Program-made: the position numbers and the translations under genes
Notes under the pieces: model-generated
Databases searched by the model: none
Told to the model about the DNA's origin: nothing
Seen by the model: only the letters and a program-made list of their open reading frames with translations
Shown here: piece by piece, positions 11,321-24,510 of the stretch
Layout: each line of letters begins with the position of its first letter
Position numbering within the stretch: the first letter of the stretch is position 1
Origin: Ophioderma brevispina
Lineage: Eukaryota; Echinodermata; Ophiuroidea; Amphilepidida; Ophiodermatidae
Length of the DNA: 64,000 nucleotides
Direction of reading: 5' to 3'
Assembly (NCBI GenBank): GCA_023653785.1
Contig: JAMKCH010035246.1
Span: 1-64,000 of the forward strand

Positions 11321-14300
11321 TATATACCCCCCCTAATTATTAACTTCTTCCCTTAACCAGAATCATTCTTGCTCTTCCTCTCCCTAGAGTTTCATGGTAA
11401 GTGAGAGTACCCAACTTTGTAAAATCAGACCATAGATACCATTGAAGCCAAGCACTTATAAAACAGAGTGTGTGCCATCCCTTTTGGTAAAACATATTTT
11501 TCATTTTTGTTTTCTTCACTAATAGATTGCAATAGGGAAATATTTTCTGTATGTTTAGGTGACTGGCCATCTGGGCTTTTGTCATTGCATATTTATATTG
11601 TTGACTGGTCACAAAATGTTTTCTCTTTATGTGCCGATTAATTATGATCAATCCACAGAAGGTCACAGGCAAATAATGCTGAATTTACAGATCATGGTGT
11701 GGCTTTTTTGCGATTTCTTTTTCTGTTACCCCAGTATTTCTTGTGTGTACATCTTTTGGTTATCACTGTGGTCTACAAAGTCCCGGAAAAATTGTGTTGA
11801 TCGACATTTTATGACAACACAACCAGTCAACAACAGTGTCTAACATGCCCAAACCAAACTACATGATGGATTCACCTTTAATTTAAAAAGGGCTACAAGC
11901 ACGTCCTTAATATTCCTATATTCCTATGTTTTTACCCTCCCTCCCCTAATAATCCCTAACTTCCAAAATCCCTATATTTTCCCTAATATTTTTTTCTTTT
12001 TGTTTCCTCCACAGAAATTAAATATTGATGTTTTGCCTGGTTTTTCACAGATTGATAAAAAAATTGCCTTCATATTCTAAATGTTCATTACAAGGAGTTT
12101 TTAAACAAGCATGCAAATTGGGTATCTCCCATCTTAAATTAGCATGGTTGTACATGTATAAGAGTCAGCTTTCAAGTCCTTGTCAATTTAGGACTTTCTG
12201 AATTTTGATGACTTTGGTTGAGGCTATCTTTTGTTAGGATTAAAAACAGAAAAGATTGTTACTGTCGAAATCATAGAACCACTGCTTATATTCTTTAACA
12301 AATAATGCTATAATATACAGAAGTAAATTTGCCTGTTCTCCATGAGAGGGGGCCTCCTCAGATTTGTTGGTTATGGTTTGCATCTGCCTGTGAAATCCTT
12401 ACCCATCATAAGGCCATATGGTACAAAATCCCAATTTTTTTAGAATTTTTGCTTTACAATATTATTTTTTTTTTCAATATTTTTTTTTTGGGGGGGGGTG
12501 GGCTCTCGGCACAGCCCCGTAAGATCTTGGCCTTTCAATATTTTTTGAGGCAGTTTTGAGGGAAATAACAACTCTGCACCAAAGAACCAGATTGGCTAAC
12601 AAAAATTTTGAAGATGCAAGCTGCGGTCAAGCACATGTCAAGGTCACATCTGTGAAATTGTTTTTGTGTTTTCCACAATTTTCACCTTGATTGCGATTAT
12701 CAAAATCTGTAAAGCTCTTGGTTTCACCTCTTAGACCCAATTGACTGATTAACTTCATACTTTGGGTGAAAAGATCAACTGGGCCTAATCTTCACCATTT
12801 TGTACACCACAGTTAATCTCTAAAGACCCCAATGTGACCTTTGAACTAATGTGGTTAAAATTTAATGTCATTTCTGGTGCAAGTTAAGTGCTATGACCAT
12901 CACACTTGCTAAAAAAAATAACCAGCCTAAAACTCATTCAGGTTGGACACAGATTTACCCTCTAATGAAGGCCTGATGTGAGCTTTGCCCTATTTTTGTC
13001 AAATGCAATTTCCTATAGCAAATGAGGTATTAATGTTCAATCATGCCCTCAAACGAACCACTGGTTCAAATTATCAGTGTGTATTGACCTTATGCTCCTA
13101 CATTGCCTTGACACACCTTTTTTTTAAAATCTATCATTGTCCACCAAATTTGCTTAAAAGAACCACTGGCAATTTAAATTGGGGTGTACAAACGGATTGA
13201 CCTTTAATGACCCATGTGGCCTTTGACGCATGTTTTTGAGAAGAAACTGTCAATTGCAACTTCCTTGGTAATGATACATTGGTGGGGACAATGGATTTCA
13301 ATTGCCTGATATGGACATAGTTGTTTACATAGTGGTGCTACGGTGAGGGCACTATAGCAGATGCTATTACCACAAATTACACGACTATTTTGTTGCCGCA
13401 GATAGCAGGAGGCACATGTGTACAATTTTCCACTGTAAAGTGTGAGGTTTCCACGGTATTTTATATTAATAATTTAAAACGTTCAGAAAACTTATTGAGT
13501 ATGCAATTTTTCCACAAAACAACACCTCTTGACCTATGTGATTGTGGGTCCCAGTGTCAAAATGTCAAAACTTCAATGACATATATATAGCATCTTGAAA
13601 TAATTCACTCTGCAGAAACCCGGATTCCTCAAAACAAATTCACATAGGATAGGTACACAGTCAGAAAGCATTTCTCCCTCATTTATTACCCACAACGTGT
13701 GAAATATTATCTACATTGTAATATAGTCAAATACAGCCAGAATGCTCCATGGTTTGGCACATAACTTTCTAAGCATTAAAATGCTGCTGATATAACAACG
13801 GAAAGGTGCCCCCATTCCAATAAAAATTACATACCAATTCCTATATTTTTCCCTATAATTTTCTTGTTTATCCCTAATTAAATTGTTTTCCTATAAAATT
13901 CCTTGTTTTTTTTGGGCCCTATATTTAGCCCTATATTTTTGGCCAAGGGTGCACTTGTAAGCCTGAAAGATAAACAGTTGGAGCCATCTTTCCAGTGACT
14001 TTTGAAGTCTCCTTTTTGTCAGTTAAGGGTTTGTTTTAACAATCATGGTACCTCTGGCTTAACACTACAATGTGACCCTAAAAACATATCTGTACTTGTA
14101 TCCTAATGGGCTTCCCTGCCGCACTTAACGACCACAAACGACTACCCTACGCTGCAAAGAAACTTTTGAAATGCTTATGACTAACAAAAATATGTACATT
14201 TGTATGGATATTGCTTAAATTGCTGTCTCATTGATGGAGTCTAATATTTGAGTAGATTCAGCACTGTCATAAAAAAAAATAACATTTGAAACAACATTCA

Positions 14301-15013
14301 TATTCAGGAATAACATTTGGAGCAATGTAGTAATTATCCAAAATTTTAAAAGCATGTGACCATTTGGTAACATGTAGCCGTCAATTTGAAATTTAGTGGT
14401 AAAATCCGTCAAAAAATGTCCTACTCCATATTTAGACTAATAAAGCTTAAACAAATTGGGACAGATTGATTTGGATATTTGCTGTAGAAACTCTAGTTTA
14501 TTTTCTATTATTTGTAGTAAACACTGGGTGGATACCCATTAAGTTTTCTCTTTATAACAGTGAATCAAAATGTTAGAAGTCCGTGTTCCGTCAATCTGTC
14601 CTTGCTTGAAAACTGAAGTTATAACAATAAAAATTGTTCCTGAAGACCTATACATCCGAATTTGGAACCAACTTTTGAATGGTCGATAATATAAAAACAT
14701 TAATACTGAAACTAACAAAACACTTTTTTCACCCCAAGTGTAGAAATGAGTGTTCAGTCAAACCTTTTGTCCTCCTCTTTCCTATGAAAACATGACAACA
14801 TTGCATCAATCAGAAAAAACTGTTTCACTGAAGATGGACTCCTAAAAATTTTGGAATTCTACTTCTTGACCTGCCTACAATGCAAAAACACCAATATTGA
14901 AAATAATTATGACGACTTAAGTTTTGACCCCAATGAGACAGCTTCGAGGACCCTGATTGTAAAAAAACAAACCCTATAAAACAGGAGTTAGAGTAAATTA
15001 TTGCCAAACAGGC
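11321..15013. other. Intron; old repeats, no exon found
   Basis: Two CCCTATATTTT-rich stretches (about 11900-12000 and 13800-13940) flank this interval. Between 12600 and 13620 are degenerate units containing TGACCTT, GAACCACTGG and TGACCTTTGA, which read like the AGGTCA array in the opposite orientation. A good acceptor-donor pair near 11386-11395 (CTCCCTAG, nine bases, GTAAGTGAG) has no protein support. The missing ITPK1 exon was looked for here and not found. Confidence 0.45.
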
Positions 15014-15374
15014 TATAGACCACAAAATACACCACCAACTGTAATATTGTGGGATTTGTGGTATGGTAATTACAGAAGTCTACAATTTTTATGTAGTTGG
15101 TGGTATGTGATCTTATCATTGCAAATAAGTGGGGTACATCCAGGACATCCCGATCCACCCGCATCCCACATAAGCCTAGAAACTCCCAAGCTCTCCGGAA
15201 CCGCAGTTCTGCGGCGGACATGTACAGTGGCCTATGGTTGCAGTTGTTGTTTATTAGTTGTGGTCTTGTGGTATATAATGATTTACTCTAATTTGGCATG
15301 GTTATGATTTTTCTAACAAAACTAAGCATATACAACAATCTACCACAATCAAATTTGTGGTAGTTGTGGTCTAT
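15014..15374. mobile_element. MITE with ATAGACCACA...TGTGGTCTAT ends
   Basis: The left end ATAGACCACAAAATACACC and the right end GGTAGTTGTGGTCTAT are inverse copies over at least 11 bases, and the interior has repeated GTGGTA/TACCAC motifs. It directly precedes the larger inverted-repeat element. Non-autonomous, superfamily unknown. Confidence 0.6.
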
Positions 15375-17383
15375 GGAAGTGGAAGTAAATAGGGCCGGTG
15401 AGAATCCCGCGATCGCGGGAACCTGACATGTTATGGCGGATTTTTGCCTTGCCGCGCGGATTTCCGTTTTCGCGCGGAAAAACAGCGGATTTCGTATTTT
15501 TCTACCAGAAAAGGTCATTGAAATCTTGACACGACTGTTTTTCATAACGATCAAAATGTGATTGGCAAGCACAATCGCATTTGGTGCGCAAGTTGGTAAT
15601 TATGATCACAGCAAGGTTGGTCAGAAGGCCGTCTATACAATACCCAAGTAACCAAAGAGAGCAATTAAGACGTGATGAATCGCGGTACTCATGCAACCCG
15701 ATAGATCAGACCACCTATGGAATGTCGTTAAGAGAGAAAAGGCAAGAGTTGACAGTGTCAAAATGGACCGTCAATTATTCATCATTGAGTGCAAATTACT
15801 CGATAATTGCATATAATCCCTGACGGTACTGTGTCTTTCTGCATCGCGGGTTTCCCAAAGTCAAAACTGCGCGCGGTCTCAGGATGTTTTAAGAATCACA
15901 AGTAAAGCTGGGCGGGCCGCAATGATCAAAAGTTGGGTGGGAAACAGTTAAAACAAACGATAATAAATCAACATGCCGCACCATTACGAAATGATAACTG
16001 TCCCGGGACCAAATCAACCCCATGCAGCGATCGAGTCACGGTTGAACGTACAGGTGAGGATTCTTTAATTACCTGGGAATGAGGATGGGATGGGACCACA
16101 TGTGGATCGTCAAAAAGATGAGCTGAAAAGAGCAGGATGGTGAGAGAAGTTTAATTCTCTTGAATGCATGCATGATAGTTTCATAAATCAGTTCATGGTA
16201 AGCGACTCTTGTGATCCAATAAAAGAAATCCATGATTGCAAGATATTAGCTGCGTAATATCTCTGATATGAGCATGATGAGCGATGAGTTGAACTGCATG
16301 GTTTCACTCTGAGCTGTTTGCGAGCGGACGGGAAAGTCCCCAAGAACGGAAAATGCATAAGATTAGAATTTTTTTTGAAACGATACGATTCTTTTATGAC
16401 TTTCAGCTCATGACCACACGTATAAACATTATAAATTGATCACCCCGTTGTAATTTCTGATCGCCAATTTGCAAAACCAGGTCAGATTCTAAAATAATTC
16501 CCACTTGTTTATTTAGCTTTCATTGTATCAAATTTTGCGACGGGACCAGGACATTGAGGCCACGGCTGCGATCTGTAGCTGATGGAGACGGCCATTACGC
16601 TTATTCATGATAAAAATGTCATATTGTAGCAATAAAAACACCAGATGATTTCAAATCTAGGTTTGTTATTCTTAAATGATTTTTTTATAAAATAATCGGA
16701 ACCACTTCGTAATTATTGTTGTTTATCTTGTTTACTTGCAATTGGTCAGCGCCCCCCGTTAACATATGAATGGAATGTGTGTTAATGTAAATGTGGATTG
16801 TCCATTTAATAAAATGGGGTAGGTAGTTGGTTGATTGTCAATACTCATCGGTAAAGATATCGAGTAAACAAATGCTTCAGAGAGAGAGTGTTCAAATATG
16901 AAAATATTATCCTTAAATTAAAAATGCAAAAAGACATATTGGTTAATACTGTAATTGTCTAATAAAAAAAAAAAGATTACTGGTTAATTGACTATTGTCT
17001 TCGTCAGTAGCATATATTGCCCCTCCCTGAGGAAATACCTTGATTGTATTCTTTTGTTTTGTTTATACCATTTGTAAATGTTCAATGAGAAAAATATTCT
17101 TTTAATGATGACATAATAAAATCCCAGGCCTAACGCACGTATATGCTGTTTTACTTTAATGTTGCAGAATACAATTTAATACAATATAATTGAAAATGTG
17201 TGTGAGTGTTTAATGTGGTTATATAGTGATTTTCTTATTCTAATTTTTAATGTTGTGTGAGACGCGTACATGGCTCCAATAATATACACAGACACGTGGC
17301 GGCAAACAAAGGGCGGCTTGATCGATCGTCGAGGTCGAATCACGTCGTGGGAAAACTTTCTTTCTCACGTGGTAGGCACGGTG

Positions 17384-17455
17384 GCTTCGACCAGTGCGTG
17401 CGATGAGGTTGGTTATTTTTTATTTTATGGACCTCATGCACGCACTGGTCGAAGC
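17384..17455. repeat. GC-rich hairpin, 25-26 bp arms
   Basis: The left arm GCTTCGACCAGTGCGTGC plus GATGAGGT pairs with the right arm ACCTCATGCACGCACTGG plus TCGAAGC. There is a single one-base bulge, and the AT-rich loop is about 21 bases. Confidence 0.9.
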
Positions 17456-17552
17456 ACACCCACGGCCAAAAAATAGTTGACCACAGCGCATAGGGTTTCA
17501 TATGAAGCTCTTAGAATAAAAAAGTATTAGGAATGGCAGTGACTGGAAAAAA

Positions 17553-17895
17553 AAGACGACAGTGAGTGAGTGGTCGAATCAGGAGTGGTTTAAAATTCAT
17601 TGTTGAGGGTTCGTTAAAATCAAGTCATGTCAGTTCAAGACATCGGGCGGGTACATTTGTGATCGCCGACGACAGTGAGTGGTCGAAGCAGGCGTGGGTT
17701 AAAATTCATTGTTGAGGGGTTCATTAAAAGTCAGTCATGTCAGTTCAAGACATCGGCTGCGTGGGTACGTTGTGATCGCCGACGACAGTGAGTGGGTGGT
17801 CGAAGAATCAGGCGTTGGTTAAAAATTCATGTTGAGGGTTCATTAAAAATCAGTCATGTCAGTTAAGACATCGGCGCGGTATTGGTGATAGCCGG
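17553..17895 (+). repeat. Three tandem units of ~115 bp
   Basis: Each unit has GACGACAGTGAGTG, GGTCGAA, TTAAAATTCATTGTTGAGGG, GTCATGTCAGTTCAAGACAT, CGG and GTGATCGCC. The motif GTGGTCGAA echoes the preceding hairpin. The copies differ mostly by single-base indels. Confidence 0.85.
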
Positions 17896-18069
17896 ACAGT
17901 TGTGAAAAAGAATCGTGATTTTTAGGGTGCGGTTTTCCGCGGAACGGCAACATTTGGGCGCGGATGTGCGCTGGAAAAGGGTCCAATTTTGAATGCGCGG
18001 AAAAATCGCGGATTGACGGAAAAGCGCGCGCGGAATTCGAGCTCCTGAAACGCGGGATTTTCCGGGCCT

Positions 18070-18984
18070 ACAAGTAACATGAAAGTTGTGGTAATATTGT
18101 GGACTCTGTGGTAAGCTCATCACAATATACAGCCTGCCTTGTTACACGATTGTGATGACCTTGTGAATATTAGCTAGCAAAATGGAAAAACTTAGTGAAA
18201 TTGAAGGATTATTTAAATGTAAAAACATGATGTCATGTTTTCAAAACTTGTGCTTTGACTTCAGCAACTCATTGAGTTCAGTTTGTTACAGGAGTGGAAA
18301 AGCTAACTGATGAAAAAAACTTGGCTGCTACTACATTGGTGAGAAAAAACTAAACACCATGTGAAATTCCATGTGGTTGGTTAATCGAGGAGTTATAACT
18401 TTCATGATTATTATTATTATGACATTTTGAATTATGTTAGAAAAAATAATCAAAAGGGGTATGTGTATGAGAAGTACTCAAAAGGGGGAGGTGTATGAGG
18501 GATGTCTGTGCATGCATATAGAAAAACTTCTTTTGACGTTCAGCCAAAGTAACATTTGAACTTTGTAAGGCTTCATCAATCACTTTTGTTGTTTGTTTCA
18601 TTATGTGGTGCTTGGGAGAGTAAAAGCTATGGAAATGGAAAGGGGGTAAAAAAAAGTCCGCTGTCCTCTCCAGGCTTTTATCTCTGATCTAATCTACTCC
18701 TCCTCCTCTCCTTTCCAGTCTGTTCCCAACTTTTACCAGACTTTCCCCGCGTCTCTCCATGGGAAATTTTTCCCCAAATATAGTTACCATAAACCGTATG
18801 CATGCGCAAAAATCATTGCTCCTAAGGCGTAGTTCTTACCTATGGGCATTTATTTTTGAAAAAAAAATCTTAAAAAAAAAATGTTTCAACAATGATTTCC
18901 CCCCAATTGTGCCCCTTTCTTGGTCAATTTTGCCCCTTGTACAATTACCACTGGACAAATAAAATTCAAGCTTTTGCATTTTTG
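18070..18984. other. Intron; no exon confirmed
   Basis: A spliceable-looking segment at 18291-18343 (TTACAG before, GTGAGA after) encodes VEKLTDEKNLAATTL in one frame, but this does not resemble the expected ITPK1 segment. Short pyrimidine-rich sequence lies around 18660-18740. Nothing else is seen. Confidence 0.4.
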
Positions 18985-21600
18985 TCTCGCCTGAAACTTT
19001 GGTCGGGGGGAGTGCAGAGACTAGTAATCACTTTTATGTCGTCTGTCTGTCTGGGTCTGTCGTTCTGTTTTCTGTCTGTCTGTCTGTCAGCTACTGTCTG
19101 CCTGACGTGCCGTGGTCATCTGGGTTTGTGTGTTTGTCTGTGTGATTTGATTGACTGGTAGTTCTCGTTACGGGTCTTATTTTGACTGATTGTATATTGT
19201 GTGCGAAAGAAGCGGGTCCACGAGTTCTCAACTTGATTAGATTTTGGGGGAAATAAAATATGAATAGTATCTCATTTGCATAATAACGAAAATTTCCCGC
19301 AAAGGACCTTGTGTCAAAGTTTTCTGGAGTTCCGTAGCGTCTTATGTGAGGTAACTTGGTGGAGGGAGCGGGCTTGGGAGTTCTCGAAACCGATTAGATT
19401 TCGGGCGTATTTCGGTGGGCAAAATAAGTATGCAAATGAGCTAATTAATATGCAAAAAACGCGTAATGCTATAATTTTAAACGGTACATTGGATACGGAA
19501 AATTCCTCACTGCAATGAAAGCCTATCATGGCGCGCATCTTTTTTCCAATTTGATCGCGTGGGTGATAACAAAGACGGGCCTTAGGTATGCAAATGAGCC
19601 GAGTTAAATATGCGTATTATACTGTATCTTGAACCGCTACATCGGATAGGCAAAATTCCTTCGCTGCATGAAAGAATACTATGACATGCATCTTTGGGTG
19701 AATCTTATTTTTAATCATGTGGGCCGATTAGTAAAGGGGCATTTTTGAGAAATTGATCTAATTAAATATGCCAATAATAAGCTGTATCACTGAAACGTAA
19801 CATTGGATATGCAAATTCTTTCGCTTTTATTTTTTTCATGAGACTTCTAGCCGTACATCTTTTGTATTGTATATGTTTGAACACATATTGCGGTCAAATG
19901 CAAGTTGTGTTTATCAATTTTATTTTAAAGGGGGCATTGTTTGATGCAATTGATGCAATTAATATGCGTAATTGCTGTATCGCATAATGGTTATTTTTTT
20001 TATTTTTTTTGGACGTATTTTTTGTGAGATATAAATTCCTCTCTACATGAGACACTATTATCCCCGGTAACATCTTTGTGTGAATAATAGTGTGTCAAAA
20101 CCTGCCAGGGTGGGCCACTTAAGGGGATCTTTGATTATTTTAAAATTGCAACTAATGCTAATGCTTGGTCCATTTAAACCCAATTTCTCAGGTCCTGTCT
20201 AATGTTTGTATTATTTGTTGTGAAATTACTACCTTCAAACCCAAGAATTTGATTCAGGAGTTGTTTACCTTACAATAAATTAGGTCAGCATGTGTTTTGA
20301 TTTGCAGTATATGGCTGGTTGATTTGGTGGTGTACAAAACAGGTGTACAAAACAGAAGACTTATCAAAAGGGGGGGGAGTAAACCACAACAAAGGTATAC
20401 ATTCAATTATATATATAGCTAGATCATTGCCCATGTTTTCACTTGAAATGCCTTTTTTTTTCTACTCTGGTCAGTCTTTGGGTGCAAGCCGTTACATTCT
20501 GGAAAATGTGAAAATGCGCAAAATTGTGCATTTCCACAACTTTCTGCGACACACCGTAGGCGATCTCAAATTAAAATGTGGCCACATGGTTATGTTGGTG
20601 TGGTTGACGACAAAATAGTGTGCCAAAATTGAATAAATTTTCATATTTTACTAAATTTACGTGAATTTAAGGATTTTTGCATGACTTTCCATGATTAATA
20701 TATGGAAATGTTGTTTGCCTTTTCTGGGGGGGTGGTTTTGTGGTGTCAAAATGGGAAAGAGCAAGGAAATAAAGAAACTATTATCACAATGCAAACCCGG
20801 GGGTGCTTGCTACTCTAACCATCTCTTGGTTTTTTTTATGATCTTTTTGTTGGGGACCCATTTCAATTTGGTAATATCTCCCAAACGGACCGGATGTTTG
20901 ATGTTGTGACCTCTATGGTGGTTATCAAATGAAAGAGTGCGAAGTATAGAATACTATAAATGCACACCCGGGGGGCTGCTAATCACTAAACATCTCTTAC
21001 TTGTGCTGATGTGTGGGACTTTTCAAGATTATATTCCAACAATGGAAGAAAAGGTTGTGACCCTAGGGTTGGTCGGTGTCACAAAATGAAAGAGTGAGAG
21101 TATCGAATACTACAAAATGCAAACCGGGGTGCTACGCCTAAAAATCTTGTTATGCGGCTTGTTGAGGACTTCTCATTATTAATATCCACGATGGAAAATG
21201 TGGTGACCCCTTGGGTGGTTGGTTTGTCAAATGAAAGAGCAGGAAGAAAAGAGAATACTATAAATGCCCAAAACCAGGCGGTGCTACTCCTAAAAATCTC
21301 TTACTTATGCTCGTGGGGGGTGGTGGGGTGTTTTTTTTAAATTATATTAATATATCCACAATGGAAATGTTGTGACCCCAAAGGGTGGTTGTCAAAGAAA
21401 GATGGGAAGTAAAAAAATAGTTAAGAAATTGGAAGTTACTCTGGTTACACAAATTTTTTGGGGACACCCTGGACCGCACAGTTGGCACTCTGGTCTGCTG
21501 CTTTTTGTCTTACAATTAAGCGCGTAAGCAGGCGAGACCTTTTGATTGCGTTCGAGACCCGCCTTTGTGTTTTCAGCAAAAACAAAATTCCACACAAAAA
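18985..21600 (+). mobile_element. Composite tandem-array element, copy 3
   Basis: It starts with TTTTGTCTCGCCTGAAACTT and ends near GCAGGCGAGACC followed by CGAGACCCGCC. The order of blocks matches copy 1 (2995-5125): GTCTGTCTGTCT, GAGTTCCGTAGCG, GTGGAGGGAGCGGGC, TATGCAAATGAGC, then the 147-bp array. The length differs because the array has more units. No transposase frame is present. Confidence 0.72.
20690..21420 (+). repeat. Array of ~147-bp units, about five copies
   Basis: Units with GGAAAATGTTGTGACCC, GTCAAATGAAAGAG, AATACTATAAATGCAAACC and TGCTACTCCTAAAATCTC repeat about five times. They match the arrays at 4620-4960 and 23870-24510. Variation between units is mainly indels in G runs. 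Confidence 0.8.
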
Positions 21601-23840
21601 ATCAGCTAGAAGCATGTTTTATTCTTGAGTTCTTTTATTGCAATCTTGGTAGTCCACCATGGGGGTCAGAGCTTGAACCTACTGTCATTTTTTCACACCA
21701 AGATGAAATGAAACAGAATTGTTGTACCTTAGTGAAGGGATGAATGTTCATAATTTCCTGTTTACCCCTATCAGACTGCATCTGATAACATTGTCATATA
21801 TTGTGTTAACCTTTGTAGTGTTCTGTGAATTATATGTTAATATGAAATGGGACTAGACTCGATGAGTTTTAAAGAATTTAAAGACTTCTTTTTTTAACTA
21901 AAAAGCTGTCTTCAGTTTCTTGCTAAAGTATTTTTTTATGAGGTCTTGGTATGTCCAGCATGCCATTGTAGTCTGTCATGCTGTAGATCACGTACTGGAC
22001 TCGGTCCGAGATGATCTACTAAAATTTGCTTGCCTCATCCTTTTATGTTTAATTTCCGTGTGTTTTAATTTACCTGACTTGAGAAGTATTTGTGTGCAAT
22101 TCTCCTTTGTATCCATGATTGTGCAATCTCCAAATTCCATCAAAAAGTTTAGTTTTAGCAGAAACGTATAGATACCTGGTCTACTGACAAGTTAAGGTAG
22201 CGAAGAAGTTGCCCCATTACAGTTACAATCATTCAAAGGGCCTTATCACGCACTGATATGATTGAGCGCAAATTTTAAAAAGCCCAAGCCCTCAGATGCT
22301 AATGCATACTGCCGGGCAGTGCTTGTTCGTTGCCCGGCGCTTGACGTTCATATGTCAAACTCATCCTATTACTACGTGCATAATACTTGACATTGATCTA
22401 TGCCGTTTATGCATTTGTAGTTGATGTTTAGTTTTGCATAGGGTGTCATTTTTTTTGGATTTCAATTTTGTTTTAGAGCTGTTCTTCTCGGCTCTTTTCT
22501 CAGTTATCCGCAATAATATAGAAACATTAATATCATTGCTCCGTGGGCTTGTATATTAATCAGGTTGACCTTTGTTGACCTGCTGCACATTGGACTGAAA
22601 GCACAGCCAGATGCTGGGACTGGTTGCAGCTGGGTTTAATGGTGCTGATCATAGTGCTCACATATGTGATGTGTGTTGTTACACTGAAACATTGTTGTTT
22701 TCTTGTTTTTGGATACAATTCTCTAACCCTTGTATCTAACCACCAAACACCCAAAAAGCCCAATGCAATGTTGAGTGTTTCGAAAAATGCACTTAAGTCC
22801 AGGGGATACAGCAATGACGTCATGAAATGAAGAATATGGCACGAAAATCGCTGGTCGGGCCAGCGACACCTCCATAGCGTGATATCCATGGTCATGGGAG
22901 TTCGAGCCCTGGTTGAGACCAACCAGAGGGTAGGACTCTCTTTCCCCTCTACCTTAAACCTTTACACACTCATGGGGCATAAGGGTTAAAACAGCTGTTT
23001 TTGGTTTGAACTTGGAAGGCTTTATTCAGAAACATAGAAAGGTACTAGAAATTAATGAACTTTTGGATTTGCAAAAATCACTTCTCGCCCCAAAAGTGCA
23101 AGACATTGGCAATTCAACAAAAAGTACTTGCAGATATTGTTCCAAGAATTTTGAAAACATTCATTTGAGAGGAATTGCAAAAAAACATGGTATTTTGATC
23201 TTTCCAGCAAATTTCAAAGAGTTGGGTTTAATTAAAAGGCTAACAAGTTAGGATCGGAGCTTACATTGAAATGTTGCAGTTCAAACTTGAGTCATAGGTG
23301 CAATATGTGTGATCCTTCATTTGTTGAGGAGGCCAAAGGTCATTTTTGCCTTTAAGGTATATGGTCTGTGAGGCAGGTTGTAAGATAGGCTGGGCGGCCC
23401 ACTGATTGAGTGTGATTTATTTTGTTGATTTTGTTTTAATTTTATAGCAGCCAAAAGCTGAGAACCGCAAAAATTCTAGTTATTTAAATTGAATGTTAAG
23501 CACTTTGTGCCTTGAAAAGATCATCAAAATTATTCACCCAAGGCCCTCTAGTTTATTTAATCCAGATGTATTAAAAATAGTGGTAATAAGGGAAAGATCT
23601 AGCAAAAAATAAACTGGAAAGCCAATTGACTCTGACAAGAACAAAAAGTAGGCCGGTTTTTTTAGGCACCTGTATCTGATTTGTTGTAATGTTTAAAAAT
23701 GGTATATGTGAACTTTCAAGTAGCCCAATTGATGCTTGGCAAACTCCAGAGATTGTGGCTATACAATCCGTACATACAAAATGACACTGATTATGGTACA
23801 TTTTAGACCGATGATGTTGTATTTATGATGTAGAACCTGC
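21600..23840 (+). repeat. Unit B of a 3.1-kb tandem duplication, copy 1
   Basis: This sequence is repeated, with many single-base differences, at 24710-27265. Shared landmarks include 'CACACCAAGATGAAATG', 'CCGATGTATGATCTACTAAA', 'CTGCCGGGCAGTGCTT', 'GCACATTGGACTGAAAGCAC', 'CAGCAATGACGTCATGAAAT' and 'GGGCATAAGGGTTAAAACAG'. Open frames exist (for example 23006-23251), but they are broken in the other copy and show no known domain. A related piece (GGGCAG with TGACATCA) is at 30500-30770. Confidence 0.8.
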
Positions 23841-23869
23841 TTGTGTCATGCTTGGTGAATATTATGGAA

Positions 23870-24510
23870 AATGTTGTGGCCCTGGGGTTTTTGGGTGGTG
23901 TCAAATGAAGAGCAGGAAATAAGAATACTATAAATGCAAACCACGGGGGGTGCTACTCCTAACAATGCTCTTGGTTATGATTATGTTGGGGACAGTTCAA
24001 GATTAATATCTCCCAAACGGAAGATGTTGTGACTCTATGGTGGTATCAAATGAAAGAGTGCGAAGTATAAGAATACTATAAATGCCAAACCGGGGTGCTA
24101 CTCCTAAACATCGTCTTACTTTGCTCATGTGGGGGGACTTTTCAAGATTATATCTCCACAATGGAAAATGTTGTGACCCTAGGGTGGTGTCAAATGAAAG
24201 AGTGAGACGGTATAGAATACTCATCACAATGCAAACCCGGGGGTGCTAATACCTAACATCTTAGTTATGCTCTTGTGAAGGACATTCTCATGGATTAATT
24301 TCACAATTGGAAAAATGTGTGTGACCCCTGGGGTGGTGTCAAATGAATGAGCAGGAAGTAAAGAATACTATAAATGCAAAACAGGGGTGCTGCTACTACT
24401 AAACATCTCTGACTTATGCTCGTGGGGGGGGGGGTTCAACTTTCAAGAATTATATCTCCACAATGGAAAATGTTGTGACCCCAAGGGTGGTGGTGTCAAA
24501 TGAAAGAGGG
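23870..24510 (+). repeat. Array of ~147-bp units, five copies
   Basis: The GGAAAATGTTGTG or GGAAGATGTTGTG landmark occurs near 23869, 24018, 24160, 24305 and 24462, which gives a period near 147. The array is followed by the composite-element tail (GGCGAG, GAGAACCGCC) at about 24620-24660. Confidence 0.85.

Larger units (their letters stand above)
15390..18069. mobile_element. 2.7-kb element with GC-rich inverted ends
   Basis: The left end TAGGGCCGGTGAGAATCCCG and the right end CGGGATTTTCCGGGCCTA are inverse copies with mismatches. Inside both ends lie GCGGATTT/AAATCGCGG and GCGCGGAAA blocks in opposite orientation. The interior (15900-17250) has ordinary AT content. No transposase is recognised: the 80-codon frame at 15581-15823 has no known domain. 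It also contains the hairpin and tandem repeat listed separately. Probably a large non-autonomous DNA transposon. Confidence 0.55.

Noticed and set aside
11386..11395. Nine-base micro-exon between a strong acceptor and donor
   Set aside because: There is no protein evidence, and it would not supply the 30 or more missing residues.
18291..18343. Candidate for the missing ITPK1 exon (VEKLTDEKNLAATTL between good splice sites)
   Set aside because: The phase and sequence do not fit the expected FPF-V/I-CK junction, and it is only about 17 codons long.
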